Below are positions 16,569 to 24,724 of a stretch of DNA of 56,693 bases, piece by piece; position 1 is the stretch's first letter, and every line of letters starts with the position of its first letter. The stretch lies in the NCBI GenBank assembly GCA_035306605.1, contig DATGNR010000024.1. One strand, given 5' to 3'. Under the pieces are notes generated by a model. That model did not search any database. It saw only the letters and a list, made by a program, of their open reading frames with translations, and had not been told where the DNA came from. The position numbers and the translations under genes are program-made. The DNA is from Xanthomarina sp035306605. Its GTDB lineage: Bacteria > Bacteroidota > Bacteroidia > Flavobacteriales > Flavobacteriaceae.

Positions 16569-17312
16569 ATGTCTAAGGCTCAAAATAACCAAATACATTC
16601 AATTCTACCAATAACTATAGGCACTAAACTCATAAAGTTTTGTTATTTTATTTTAGCCGTTTTGATATTGTCTTGCGGAAATGATAAGACCGAGAAAAAG
16701 ACAAATGTGGAAACTAAAAACCAAACTGAAGAAACAACTATAGCTATAGCCCAAACTAAAACAATTTTATGTTTTGGTGATAGTATTACAGCAGGTTATG
16801 GCTTGGATGATAATAAAGATGCCTACCCAGTGGTTTTACAAGAAAAAATTGATTCGTTACATTTAAATTATACGGTTATTAATTCTGGTTTAAGTGGAGA
16901 AACTACTGCAGGTGGAAAAGGGAGAATCGATTGGATTTTAAATCAAGATATCGACATATTTTTATTAGAACTTGGGGCGAACGATGGTTTACGAGGTGTA
17001 CAACTTTCAGAAACCCGTTCTAACTTACAGTCTATCATAAACACCGTTAAAGAAAAAAGTCCAGAAACAACGATTATTCTTGCTGGTATGGAATTACCTC
17101 CTAATATGGGTAAAGAATATACAGATGAGTTCCGACAAATCTTTTCGGACTTAGCCAAAGAAAACAACTTAGAATTTATACCATTTATATTGAAAGATGT
17201 CGGTGGAATTGCGGCGCTCAATCAAAGCGATGGTATTCACCCTACAGCTGAAGGTCATAGAATCGTAGCTAATACGGTTTGGGAGGTTTTAAAACCATTG
17301 CTTAAATCCTAG
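16569..17312 (+). CDS. tesA: SGNH arylesterase/lysophospholipase lipoprotein, TesA-like
   Basis: About 247 residues. The start at 16569 (MSKAQNNQ) gives a lipoprotein signal peptide with lipobox LILSC, so the protein is probably anchored in a membrane on the periplasmic side. Block I is ILCFGDSITAGYGLDD with the nucleophile Ser, block II SGLSGETTAGG, block III LELGANDGLRG (oxyanion Asn), and block V DGIHPTAEGH with catalytic Asp and His. These are the SGNH-hydrolase blocks of TesA. It is divergent from the YbbA/YbbP-like transporter, as E. coli tesA is from ybbAP. E. coli TesA is soluble and periplasmic; the lipid anchor is a difference. Confidence 0.92.
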   Translation: MSKAQNNQIHSILPITIGTKLIKFCYFILAVLILSCGNDKTEKKTNVETKNQTEETTIAIAQTKTILCFGDSITAGYGLDDNKDAYPVVLQEKIDSLHLNYTVINSGLSGETTAGGKGRIDWILNQDIDIFLLELGANDGLRGVQLSETRSNLQSIINTVKEKSPETTIILAGMELPPNMGKEYTDEFRQIFSDLAKENNLEFIPFILKDVGGIAALNQSDGIHPTAEGHRIVANTVWEVLKPLLKS

Positions 17313-17472
17313 TTCAGCTTTTTAAGGATTCTTTGTTTTAAAATTTTGGATCGTTCACTACATGTCTTTAGGCGAAAGACATAGTTACTTCAGGCTAAAC
17401 TAACTGTTTTAAATAGTTTAGTAAAATTGGTTTTCAAAAGTTCCAACACTTCCAAATTGCTAAACGAATCAT

Positions 17473-17480
17473 TATCTTTG
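17473..17480 (+). promoter_or_regulatory. -7 promoter element of the Crp/Fnr-family gene
   Basis: TATCTTTG, exact TAnnTTTG, 28 nt before the GTG start at 17509. The position supports that GTG as the true start. Confidence 0.65.
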
Positions 17481-17508
17481 CAAATTCAATAATTACATCC
17501 CCCATTAG

Positions 17509-18078
17509 GTGCAACAAATAAAAGCGTATTTAGAACAGATAGCCAGCATATCAGATGCTGATTGGTCTTATTTTACGTCCAAATTACATCGCCATGTAAT
17601 TAAAAAGAAGGAGATTTTTTTGAAACTTCATGAAATTGAACATCATATCTCCTTTATAGAGTCAGGGGTAGTACGCGTATATATTCCCAAGGAAGATCCT
17701 GATAAAGAAATCACCTTTGGATTTAGTTTTAAAGATCAATTTATTAGTGCCTACGATTCCTTTTTAACACAATCACCTTCGGCTTATGAATTACAAGCCT
17801 TAACAGAAACTACCTTAGTAAGTATTACCTATGAAGATTTGCAAGATGTTTATAAACACACACAAATTGGTAATTTAATAGGTAGACTTACAGCAGAACG
17901 GCTCTTTTTGATCAAATCTAGACGCGAGCAAAACTTATTGAATCTAACGGCAGAAGAGCGCTATATCAAATTATTTAAAGAACGTCCAGAACTATTAAAA
18001 GTAATTCCTCTGAAATACATCAGTTCATATATTGGTGTCACTCCGCAAGCCTTAAGTAGAATTAGAAAACGCTTATAA
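17509..18078 (+). CDS. Crp/Fnr family transcriptional regulator
   Basis: A 189-residue protein with a GTG start. An N-terminal cyclic-nucleotide-binding-like beta-roll (KKKEIFLKLHEIEHHISFIESGVVRVY) lacks the PxGE(x)R phosphate cassette needed for cAMP, so another or no ligand is likely. A long helix follows, then a C-terminal helix-turn-helix (KYISSYIGVTPQALSRIRKRL). Small regulators of this form are very common in Bacteroidota. The gene lies directly in front of a fatty-acid desaturase gene that has its own promoter box, so it may regulate that gene; this is inferred from position only. Confidence 0.9.
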   Translation: MQQIKAYLEQIASISDADWSYFTSKLHRHVIKKKEIFLKLHEIEHHISFIESGVVRVYIPKEDPDKEITFGFSFKDQFISAYDSFLTQSPSAYELQALTETTLVSITYEDLQDVYKHTQIGNLIGRLTAERLFLIKSRREQNLLNLTAEERYIKLFKERPELLKVIPLKYISSYIGVTPQALSRIRKRL

Positions 18079-18137
18079 AGCAGGTTTTATAAGCATTTAA
18101 TTGATTTGGGTTCATTGTTTGCCTCAAAGCATCAGGT

Positions 18138-18145
18138 TATCTTTG
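18138..18145 (+). promoter_or_regulatory. Putative promoter of the desaturase gene
   Basis: TATCTTTG, exact TAnnTTTG, 12 nt upstream of the ATG at 18157. The implied leader is only a few nucleotides, which also argues against the upstream TTG at 18106 as start. Confidence 0.55.
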
Positions 18146-18156
18146 TAAAAAAAGAT

Positions 18157-18897
18157 ATGGCGGTTGTTATTTTTGTATTAGTGCTTTGGTATGGAGGTTT
18201 ATTTTTTCAATCCTTCTTCTTACATCGCTATGCAGCGCATCAGGTTTTTACTATGTCAAAATCCATGGAGCGCTTGACGTTTATATTAACTTGGGTTTTT
18301 CAAGGAGCTAGTTATTTAAGTGCCTATGGTTATGGAATTATGCATCGCATGCACCATGCTTATACTGATACAGAACAAGATCCACACTCTCCAAAGTACG
18401 ATGCCAATTTATTTGCCATGATGTGGAAAACTAAAACCATTTATCAAGATATTAATGAGGATCGTGTTCCTGTTGATCCACGGTTTAAAAAGAACGTTCC
18501 TCAGTGGAAGTCTTTTGATAATTTTGCTAGTTCGCGCTTCTCGAGATTTCTTTGGATTAGCTTATATACCCTGTTTTTTGTGTTTTTTGTTACCGCTTGG
18601 TGGCAATGGTTACTTTTACCTATCACCTTTCTAATGGCTCCAATTCATGGGGTTATTATTAACTGGTTTGGCCATATTTATGGCTATGTAAATTACCAAA
18701 TGAAGAATACTAGTAAAAACTTATTCCGATTCGATTTTTTAATGATGGGAGAAGGCTATCATAACAACCATCATAAGTTTGCTAGTAGTCCTAATTTTGG
18801 GGTGAAATGGTACGAGATTGATATGACTTATGTAATTATGAGAATTCTAAACAGTTTTGGAGTCATCCAATTGAAGGCGCTTCCTGTTAAGAAATAA
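18157..18897 (+). CDS. Acyl-CoA/fatty-acid desaturase (membrane di-iron)
   Basis: About 246 residues, integral membrane. The three histidine boxes that bind the di-iron centre are complete: His23-x4-His28 (HRYAAH), His63-x2-His66-His67 (HRMHH) and His202-x2-His205-His206 (HNNHH). Four hydrophobic stretches surround them. This is the stearoyl-CoA delta-9-type desaturase family, which adds a double bond to membrane acyl chains using oxygen. The start at 18157 is chosen from the promoter position. It follows a Crp/Fnr-type gene. A role in membrane fluidity in the cold is plausible but inferred. Confidence 0.93.
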   Translation: MAVVIFVLVLWYGGLFFQSFFLHRYAAHQVFTMSKSMERLTFILTWVFQGASYLSAYGYGIMHRMHHAYTDTEQDPHSPKYDANLFAMMWKTKTIYQDINEDRVPVDPRFKKNVPQWKSFDNFASSRFSRFLWISLYTLFFVFFVTAWWQWLLLPITFLMAPIHGVIINWFGHIYGYVNYQMKNTSKNLFRFDFLMMGEGYHNNHHKFASSPNFGVKWYEIDMTYVIMRILNSFGVIQLKALPVKK

Positions 18898-18933
18898 GAC
18901 AGGTCTAAACTTATAGGTCCATTATAATAATTG

Positions 18934-18941
18934 TATTTTTG
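18934..18941 (+). promoter_or_regulatory. Putative promoter of the thiE-like gene
   Basis: TATTTTTG, matching TAnnTTTG, about 52 nt before the start codon at 18994. The short leader has no visible TPP-riboswitch core. Confidence 0.5.
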
Positions 18942-18993
18942 TGTCTTAAATATTGTCGGTAGACAGAATAATTTCACTAGAAGCAATTAAGAC

Positions 18994-19638
18994 ATGATTA
19001 TCCCTAAACTACATTATATTTCCCAAGGAAATTCTCTAAAAGAGCAACTTGAAAACATTCAAAAGGCTTGTACTTCTGGTGCAGAATTAGTTCAGTTACG
19101 TTTTAAAAATGTTTCAGATAAAAAGCTTTTAAAATTAGCCAAAGAAGCTATAGATATTACCTCTCATTATCAAACGAGACTGATTATTAACGATAATTAT
19201 AAAGTAGCTAAAGAAGTTAAAGCGGATGGGGTTCATTTAGGCCCATTAGACACCTGTCCCACAATAGCGAGAAAACATTTACACACTTGGCAGATTATTG
19301 GAGGAACAGCAAATACCTTAGTAGATTGTGAAACATTACTTACTAAAGACGTAGATTATATTAGTTTAGGTCCCTTTAGATTCACATCAACAAAAACTCA
19401 TTTACCTACCCTTTTAGGCTTAAGTGGTTATACTACTATATTAGACGCCTTAAAAACTGAAACGCCTATTATTGCCGTAGGTGGTATTACCATTGAAGAT
19501 GTAACAGACATATTGAACACAGGCATATCTGGAATTGCGGTATCTGATGCCATTACTCAAGATTTTAATCGTATTAAAACCTTTAATCAATTGTTACAAG
19601 CATCTTCCACAAAAGAGCAACGTCATACTTTTAAATAA
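18994..19638 (+). CDS. thiE: Thiamine phosphate synthase-like protein (ThiE/TenI family)
   Basis: A 214-residue TIM-barrel. ThiE joins HMP diphosphate and thiazole phosphate to thiamine phosphate. Motifs in order: ELVQLRFKNV, RLIINDNYKVA, ADGVHLGPLDT, IIGGTAN (ThiE usually has GxSTH), DYISLGPFRFTSTKTH, PIIAVGGITIEDV and GISGIAVSDAI. All phosphate-binding glycines are present. It is a single gene, not in a thi operon, and the deviation at the GxSTH loop leaves open that it is a paralogue or TenI-like. ThiE is the better guess because the pyrimidine-site residues QLRxK and IND are kept. Confidence 0.82.
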   Translation: MIIPKLHYISQGNSLKEQLENIQKACTSGAELVQLRFKNVSDKKLLKLAKEAIDITSHYQTRLIINDNYKVAKEVKADGVHLGPLDTCPTIARKHLHTWQIIGGTANTLVDCETLLTKDVDYISLGPFRFTSTKTHLPTLLGLSGYTTILDALKTETPIIAVGGITIEDVTDILNTGISGIAVSDAITQDFNRIKTFNQLLQASSTKEQRHTFK

Positions 19639-19780
19639 ATCAAATACTAGGTTTAGCTAAGAGAACCCGTTTGTTACTCCAAGCATTTTTCTTTTTTAAC
19701 AAATCAAGGTTTCATTCAGGTGAATAGATTCTTCTTTAAAAGAATTTAAATTTTTATAAATCTCACTTTAGTAAAAAAAG

Positions 19781-19788
19781 TATCTTTG
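19781..19788 (+). promoter_or_regulatory. Promoter of the outer-membrane beta-barrel gene
   Basis: TATCTTTG followed by CC, preceded by a TTTA about 14-18 nt upstream. The leader to the ATG at 19865 is about 70 nt. Confidence 0.65.
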
Positions 19789-19864
19789 CCGCCCCGTAGA
19801 AATTTATGGTGATTCACTCTATAATTTCATTTATTTTTTATAATTTAAAGGTAAATATTTCAAT

Positions 19865-20728
19865 ATGAAACATTTAACACTCGTGTTTTTAACTTTTTTA
19901 GTCGCTACAGTGTCTTATTCTCAAATACAAGTTTCGGTTAGTACTGGATACGCCATTGGCAGTGCAGGAATGAAATTAGGAGAAACGGTCAATATTTCTG
20001 AAACGGAAAACTCTTATGGTAGTTATGGTGAAGGCTTAAGTATGCAATTAAGAGGGACCTATTTCTTAAATGAATCATTTGGATTAGATTTAGGATTTGG
20101 TTATCTGTATGGCACGGACCAAACCATATCTAAAGTAAACCTACCTAACAGAGAGGTAGACGCGATTGCAAGAGCTCGCGCTTATGGCTCATCTGTTTCT
20201 GTTGTTTATAGATTTACCAATAATATTTACGGTCGTTTTGGAGCTTTACTAAAATTAGGCGGTAAAACTGAAGCGGTCGTGTATCAAAAATCGGTTTTTT
20301 CGCAACAAGAAGCTGATGCTTTTGGCCTTCCTTTAGGATCGTATTCTGAAACAAATTACAAAGAAGATTTTCACGGACAGTTTCCTTTAGGTTTTACGGG
20401 AGCTCTTGGTTACAAGTACGACATAAACACCAAACTTAGTCTTTTTGTTGAAGCAGAATATTATGGAATTAGTTTAAAACGTAAAGATTCTGAACTTTCT
20501 GAATTTAACACGGATATAGTTTTACCAGATGGAACTGTAGCTGTGCAAGGCTTTTATACTTTAGATAACCTGCCTGAGGGTTATGTTAAAAAAACCACCT
20601 ACGTTGATCATTTAGATAATGACAACACCGATCCTTCTAAAAAACTGTCGCAAAAAGTTCCCTATTCCTCCTTTGGAATTAATTTCGGTATTACTTACAA
20701 GTTAAAACGCACGAGTAAAAAACAATAG
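19865..20728 (+). CDS. Outer-membrane beta-barrel protein
   Basis: A 287-residue exported protein with a signal peptide ending near SYSQ (residue 20). The mature part alternates polar and hydrophobic residues in strand-length pieces (GTYFLNESFGLDLGFGYLYG, NIYGRFGALLKLGG, LSLFVEAEYYGISLKR) and ends in SSFGINFGITYKLKR, close to an aromatic-terminated barrel strand. This is the OmpA-like/OMP_b-brl class. Its ligand or role is not visible. It has its own promoter and no same-strand partner. Confidence 0.8.
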   Translation: MKHLTLVFLTFLVATVSYSQIQVSVSTGYAIGSAGMKLGETVNISETENSYGSYGEGLSMQLRGTYFLNESFGLDLGFGYLYGTDQTISKVNLPNREVDAIARARAYGSSVSVVYRFTNNIYGRFGALLKLGGKTEAVVYQKSVFSQQEADAFGLPLGSYSETNYKEDFHGQFPLGFTGALGYKYDINTKLSLFVEAEYYGISLKRKDSELSEFNTDIVLPDGTVAVQGFYTLDNLPEGYVKKTTYVDHLDNDNTDPSKKLSQKVPYSSFGINFGITYKLKRTSKKQ

Positions 20729-20778
20729 TTTTATAAATTACCAACAACTATTTTTCCCTCGCGGTCTTAGTCTTTATG

Positions 20779-22167
20779 TTATTTTGGTACTATGTTCTGA
20801 TTCACTCTAAAAAAGTTTTCTGGATCGTAGGTTGTTTTAATTTTAACTAATCTATCATAATTGTGTTTGTAGCTGGCTTTTATTCGATCCTGACCTTCCT
20901 CCATCATAAAGTTTGAATAAGCACCACCCAAAGCATACGGATGTAAAGCTTCATAATATGATTTGCACCAATTGGTGATTTTAGTTGCATTTTCAGGATC
21001 AGGATCTACTCCAATATACACAGCTGCATATTTGGCATCCCTATAAGCCCAAGGTGTGTCTGTAGAACCTACTTTACTAGCAGCTCCATTTATAGGGTAC
21101 AAATGCATTTGTGACAGTGGTGTTGGTATGGACGACCCAAATTTTAAATGGATAGCACTTATCTTGGGGGTTATTTCGTTAAAAAAATCTCCTCTCCAAT
21201 ACCATTGCAAACCTTTTGGAAACAAGCCGTCGAACATGGTTTGAATAGCTGGATATGGCATTTCTCCTACATGAGCAAATACAGGTTGAAGGTCTAAAAC
21301 GGGTTTAAATAATTTCTCAAATTTATCAGGATTTCCCAAATAACACCAAACAATTCCACAGAATTTTTTATGATGCAGTTGTTCTGGAAATGGTGGACCA
21401 GGAATAATCATGGTAGAGATGAAGCCATTTAAATCTTCCGGAGCATTTTGAATAAAGCTATCATACCAAGCCATTATTTCTTCTGTCTTTTCAATTGGCC
21501 ATAAGGTTGGGCCGCCAATTAACATTTTAACCGGATGGGCTTGAAATTTAAAGGAAGTAATGACCCCATAGTTTCCTCCTCCTCCGCGAATTGCCCAAAA
21601 CAAATCGGTGTTATTTTTAGCATTTACGGTAAGAAAACTTCCATCTGCTAAAACCATTTCTGCTTCTAATAAATTATCGATAGTTAGTCCATATTTTCGC
21701 GTTAAATATCCTATTCCACCTCCAAGCGTTAAGCCTCCTACTCCAGTTGTTGATATCATTCCAGATGGAATGGCTAAACCGAATTTATGGGTTTCTAAGT
21801 CCACTTCCTTCCAAATATTTCCACCTCCAACTTTTACCGTATTATTTGAAGTATCTACATTTACATGCTTAATTCGAGACAAGTCGATGACTAAACCATC
21901 GTTACACAAACCTAAACCTGCACCATTGTGTCCTCCACCTCTAATAGCAACCAATAAATTATTAGCTCTTCCAAAATTAACAGAGGCTATCACATCTTGT
22001 GTATTTTCACACATAGCAAATACTCCTGGGTGTTTATCGATCATTCCGTTAAACACTTGGCGTGTTTCATTGTATTTTTTATTTGAAGGTAAGATTAGGT
22101 CTCCCTTTAGTTGTGATGCAAAGGCTTCTATTTTTTTTGGATCAAGGTTTTTTACAGTATTTTTCAT
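20779..22167 (-). CDS. FAD-binding oxidoreductase, berberine-bridge-enzyme-like
   Basis: A 462-residue flavoprotein of the PCMH/BBE type. AIRGGGHNGAG carries His80, the usual 8-alpha covalent FAD link. The second anchor, the Cys of the GTCP loop, is replaced: SGMISTTGVGG has Ile138 there, so the FAD should be singly linked. FWAIRGGGGNYGVIT and LTLGGGIGYLTRKYGL are typical FAD-domain segments; the C-terminal BBE segment ends YDPENFFRVNQNI. Relatives oxidise sugars, alcohols or alkaloids with oxygen; the substrate is unknown. It lies 31 nt after the truncated haemoglobin gene, a likely shared transcript and an unusual pairing. Confidence 0.92.
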   Translation of the reverse strand: MKNTVKNLDPKKIEAFASQLKGDLILPSNKKYNETRQVFNGMIDKHPGVFAMCENTQDVIASVNFGRANNLLVAIRGGGHNGAGLGLCNDGLVIDLSRIKHVNVDTSNNTVKVGGGNIWKEVDLETHKFGLAIPSGMISTTGVGGLTLGGGIGYLTRKYGLTIDNLLEAEMVLADGSFLTVNAKNNTDLFWAIRGGGGNYGVITSFKFQAHPVKMLIGGPTLWPIEKTEEIMAWYDSFIQNAPEDLNGFISTMIIPGPPFPEQLHHKKFCGIVWCYLGNPDKFEKLFKPVLDLQPVFAHVGEMPYPAIQTMFDGLFPKGLQWYWRGDFFNEITPKISAIHLKFGSSIPTPLSQMHLYPINGAASKVGSTDTPWAYRDAKYAAVYIGVDPDPENATKITNWCKSYYEALHPYALGGAYSNFMMEEGQDRIKASYKHNYDRLVKIKTTYDPENFFRVNQNIVPK

Positions 22168-22198
22168 GATAACAGGTTTTAAGAATTATGTACTCAAT

Positions 22199-22573
22199 TT
22201 ATTTTGAAATAATCATTCCTTTTAAAGACCATAAAATTTCTAATACGTCCTTTTTGGAATCGGGTGTAATGTCATTTTTATCTAATGCCAGAAAGATATC
22301 GTCCATAACATGCATGTATTCGGCGGGACTTATATTCATTCCGGTATGGGTAGTTAACATATCTCTACCCGAATACTTAGTGGGTCCCCCACTACCCATA
22401 CTAAAAAAGTCTACCGTATGTTTTTTTATCATTGCCAAACGTTCTGGTTGGTCTTTAAATGGTAGGAATCGGGCATTTACTGCGGGGTTTTCCATATGTG
22501 CAGCTACGGTATCATCTACAATAGATGATATGCCTGCCTCTCCTCCTAGACGTTCAAAAAGTGTCGTTTTCAT
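22199..22573 (-). CDS. Group 1 truncated haemoglobin
   Basis: A 124-residue 2-over-2 globin. ERLGGEAGISSIVDD begins it; MGSGGPTKYSGRDMLTTHTGM holds the proximal haem ligand His76 (F8). The Phe-Tyr pair of helix B (B9/B10 in TrHbN, which stabilises bound oxygen) is Thr-Val here (IVDDTVAAHM), so the distal pocket differs from NO-dioxygenase-type TrHbN. It is followed after 31 nt by the BBE-like flavoprotein gene, suggesting a shared oxygen- or radical-related function. Confidence 0.92.
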   Translation of the reverse strand: MKTTLFERLGGEAGISSIVDDTVAAHMENPAVNARFLPFKDQPERLAMIKKHTVDFFSMGSGGPTKYSGRDMLTTHTGMNISPAEYMHVMDDIFLALDKNDITPDSKKDVLEILWSLKGMIISK

Positions 22574-22695
22574 AATTATATTTTTTAGAAATTAATGAGT
22601 TGTCAAAGGAGAATGATGTTTGTGAACTTTTTTTCCAACAACTATTAGTGATATCCCCTTTAAATTTTTGATTTATATAATTAATTGGTTTTAAT

Positions 22696-22703
22696 CAAAA
22701 GTA
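22696..22703 (-). promoter_or_regulatory. -7 promoter element of the haemoglobin-flavoenzyme operon
   Basis: The minus strand reads TACTTTTG, matching TAnnTTTG, about 123 nt upstream of the haemoglobin start. No good -33 TTG is visible at the right distance, which fits an activator-dependent promoter. Confidence 0.5.
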
Positions 22704-22731
22704 GCATAGAATTGCTTTTTAGGCTTCTACG

Positions 22732-22762
22732 TTTAGACCAAATAAATACACTTTTAGACCAA
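22732..22762. promoter_or_regulatory. Two direct repeats spaced 21 bp: candidate AraC-type operator
   Basis: TTTAGACCAA occurs at 22732-22741 and again at 22753-22762, exactly 21 bp apart and followed by similar A-rich bases. Two half-sites two helical turns apart are the usual binding arrangement of AraC-family proteins. Relative to the promoter at 22696-22703 the block covers about -41 to -71, a typical activator position. The neighbouring AraC-type gene (22810-23895) is the obvious candidate binder. Confidence 0.6.
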
Positions 22763-22809
22763 GAAATAAGCTGTTGCTACTATAAAGGAATAGAATAGGT
22801 TAAGAATGT

Positions 22810-23895
22810 TTAATAAAAATTAGAGGGTAGAATTCCGTATTTTTTTTGAAAACATTTAGAGAAGTATGCTGGGCTGCTAAAACCTGTTTGGTAAGCTATT
22901 TCGGAAATATTTCCACTTTGTTTTTCTAATAGTTCTAAAGCTTTATTCAAGCGATAATCCCTTAAGAAAATGTTTGGAGATTTTCCCACCAAGTGCATCA
23001 TGGTTCTGTATAATTTCGATTTACTATAACCAAGGTTTTCTTCGAAGTTATTTACGTTTGTTGTCATATAGGACCATATATTTTCGGTATAAGCCATTAA
23101 ATGGTTTATAAACTCCATGTCGGTATTATTTAAAACACGAATGAGCTTGTTTTCAGATACGGGTTTGTTTTGATTTTCACCTTCATAGAGATCTTTAACG
23201 GCCTTAGTTATAGTAAAATCGCCTTTAATTATATTACATAAATAATTAGAAGTTTTTATGGTATCCTCGAAAAGGCCTTCTTTTTCCGTTACAGGAATCC
23301 CTGCACTTATTCCTATTTTAAACTTTACATGAGGAGAAGTAACACTAGAATGGTATTCTTTAATTTTTATTCCACAGTGAATGGCGTCTGTAACTGAAGC
23401 ATAGGACACTAAAAACGAATTGTTAGTATGCTGTACCAAACGTCCATTAAAATTTATAATTAAGGAGTTTATTAATTTTATATTGTTCCTATTGGCTGTT
23501 TTGAAAGTGTTTTTATGAAGGGTTTTTAGGGAATTATTTAATATTTTAATGACCATTATTGTTCTAAAAGCTGGGTCATTAATAATATTTAGATGTGTAT
23601 TTTGTGATTTTTCTGGATCTTCAATACGTCCTAAAAAGGATTCTACAATGGTATCATTGACTTCAATAATACGCTGTGGAACAGCTCCATGAGAATTTTT
23701 GTGTAAATTTAAAACCGACTCCTTATTAGGTGCTTCAATTAAGCAAAACGCAGTTTTTCTTTTTTCATCACACCAATAAGTTAGGCCGCGACAATTATAT
23801 TTGTGCTCTATACCTAGATCTGCTTGATGCATTTCTGCAACATGTTTGGCTGAAACCCCATCAGGAAGGTCGTGCAAATCTAAATATAATGGCAT
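22810..23895 (-). CDS. DUF4242 / cyclase-homology / AraC three-domain regulator
   Basis: A 361-residue protein with three parts. Residues 1-80 match the DUF4242 nickel-binding fold (MPLYLDLHDLPDG, HQADLGIEHKY, FCLIEAPNKESVLNLH), known from SCO4226-like ferredoxin-fold proteins. Residues about 120-235 resemble a class III nucleotide-cyclase core (VKFKIGISAGIPV, LFEDTIKTSNYLC), but its metal-binding aspartates are not seen (HTNNSFLVSY where GDG is expected), so it is probably a ligand or dimer module. Residues 275-361 are an AraC helix-turn-helix pair (ISEIAYQTGFSSPAYFSKCFQKKYG). It lies 236 nt upstream of the haemoglobin-flavoenzyme operon on the same strand and probably activates it. Confidence 0.85.
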   Translation of the reverse strand: MPLYLDLHDLPDGVSAKHVAEMHQADLGIEHKYNCRGLTYWCDEKRKTAFCLIEAPNKESVLNLHKNSHGAVPQRIIEVNDTIVESFLGRIEDPEKSQNTHLNIINDPAFRTIMVIKILNNSLKTLHKNTFKTANRNNIKLINSLIINFNGRLVQHTNNSFLVSYASVTDAIHCGIKIKEYHSSVTSPHVKFKIGISAGIPVTEKEGLFEDTIKTSNYLCNIIKGDFTITKAVKDLYEGENQNKPVSENKLIRVLNNTDMEFINHLMAYTENIWSYMTTNVNNFEENLGYSKSKLYRTMMHLVGKSPNIFLRDYRLNKALELLEKQSGNISEIAYQTGFSSPAYFSKCFQKKYGILPSNFY

Positions 23896-24043
23896 CTATT
23901 TGATTTTGAGTGTAATATACGGTTTTTTTAGCCGTTTATTACTGAAACATCTAGTTCATTTTAGGTTTTCGTCTGTATCAGATATGTTTATGGACCTCCC
24001 AATTAAACTGTTGATAACCAATTATGTTTAGTAAAATTTTTCT

Positions 24044-24649
24044 TTAAATGTCTTCTGAAGAAATGATTTGAATTCCTAAATATTCCATTTTCTTTTTTAG
24101 TTCTTTAAATTCATTATTATCTAAAGGTTGTGAAGCATCTTCAATAAAAAAGCAGGCAAAACCCTCTTTAAAGGCATCGTGAATTGAAAAATAAACGCAA
24201 ATATCGGCAGCAAGACCACAAAGAAAAATTTGGGTAGCTCCTTTTTCTTTTAAATAACCAGCCAATCCGGTAGATTTTATATGTCCATTGTCGTAAAACG
24301 CACTATAACTATCTATTTGCTTATCTGTTCCTTTTCTAAAAATGGCTTCCCATTTTTCGGTTTTTAAATCAGGATGAAACTCGGCTCCTTTTGTTCCTTG
24401 AACACAATGATCTGGCCATAAGGTTTGTGGTTTCCCATGAAGTTCAATTTCATCAAAAACCTTTTTACCTTCGTGATTTGAAGCAAAACTAACATGGTCT
24501 TTTGGATGCCAATCCTGACTAGCAACCACCAAATCGAATTTATGTTGAATTTTATTAATGATGGGTACTATTTTATCTCCATTAGGAACCGGTAAGGAAC
24601 CATTAGGCATAAAATCGTTCTGAACATCAATTATAATAAGAGTTTTCAT
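24044..24649 (-). CDS. pncA: Nicotinamidase
   Basis: A 201-residue cysteine hydrolase converting nicotinamide to nicotinate. The triad is Asp8 (IIIDVQNDF), Lys106 (FRKGTD) and Cys151 (LAADICV). The metal site Asp46-x-His48-x3-His52 (QDWHPKDH) and His81 (WPDHC) are all present, as in pyrazinamidase/nicotinamidase PncA. It lies 75 nt downstream of pncB on the same strand, so both steps from nicotinamide to nicotinate mononucleotide are encoded side by side. Confidence 0.96.
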   Translation of the reverse strand: MKTLIIIDVQNDFMPNGSLPVPNGDKIVPIINKIQHKFDLVVASQDWHPKDHVSFASNHEGKKVFDEIELHGKPQTLWPDHCVQGTKGAEFHPDLKTEKWEAIFRKGTDKQIDSYSAFYDNGHIKSTGLAGYLKEKGATQIFLCGLAADICVYFSIHDAFKEGFACFFIEDASQPLDNNEFKELKKKMEYLGIQIISSEDI

Positions 24650-24724
24650 GGATGTTTATTATTTTCTGTATTTATATTAAAGTGTTCTTATCCTTTACAA
24701 ATTATCATTTAAAGAACTTTACAT

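Noticed and set aside
18942..18993. TPP riboswitch before thiE
   Set aside because: The leader is only about 50 nt and lacks the CUGAGA core.
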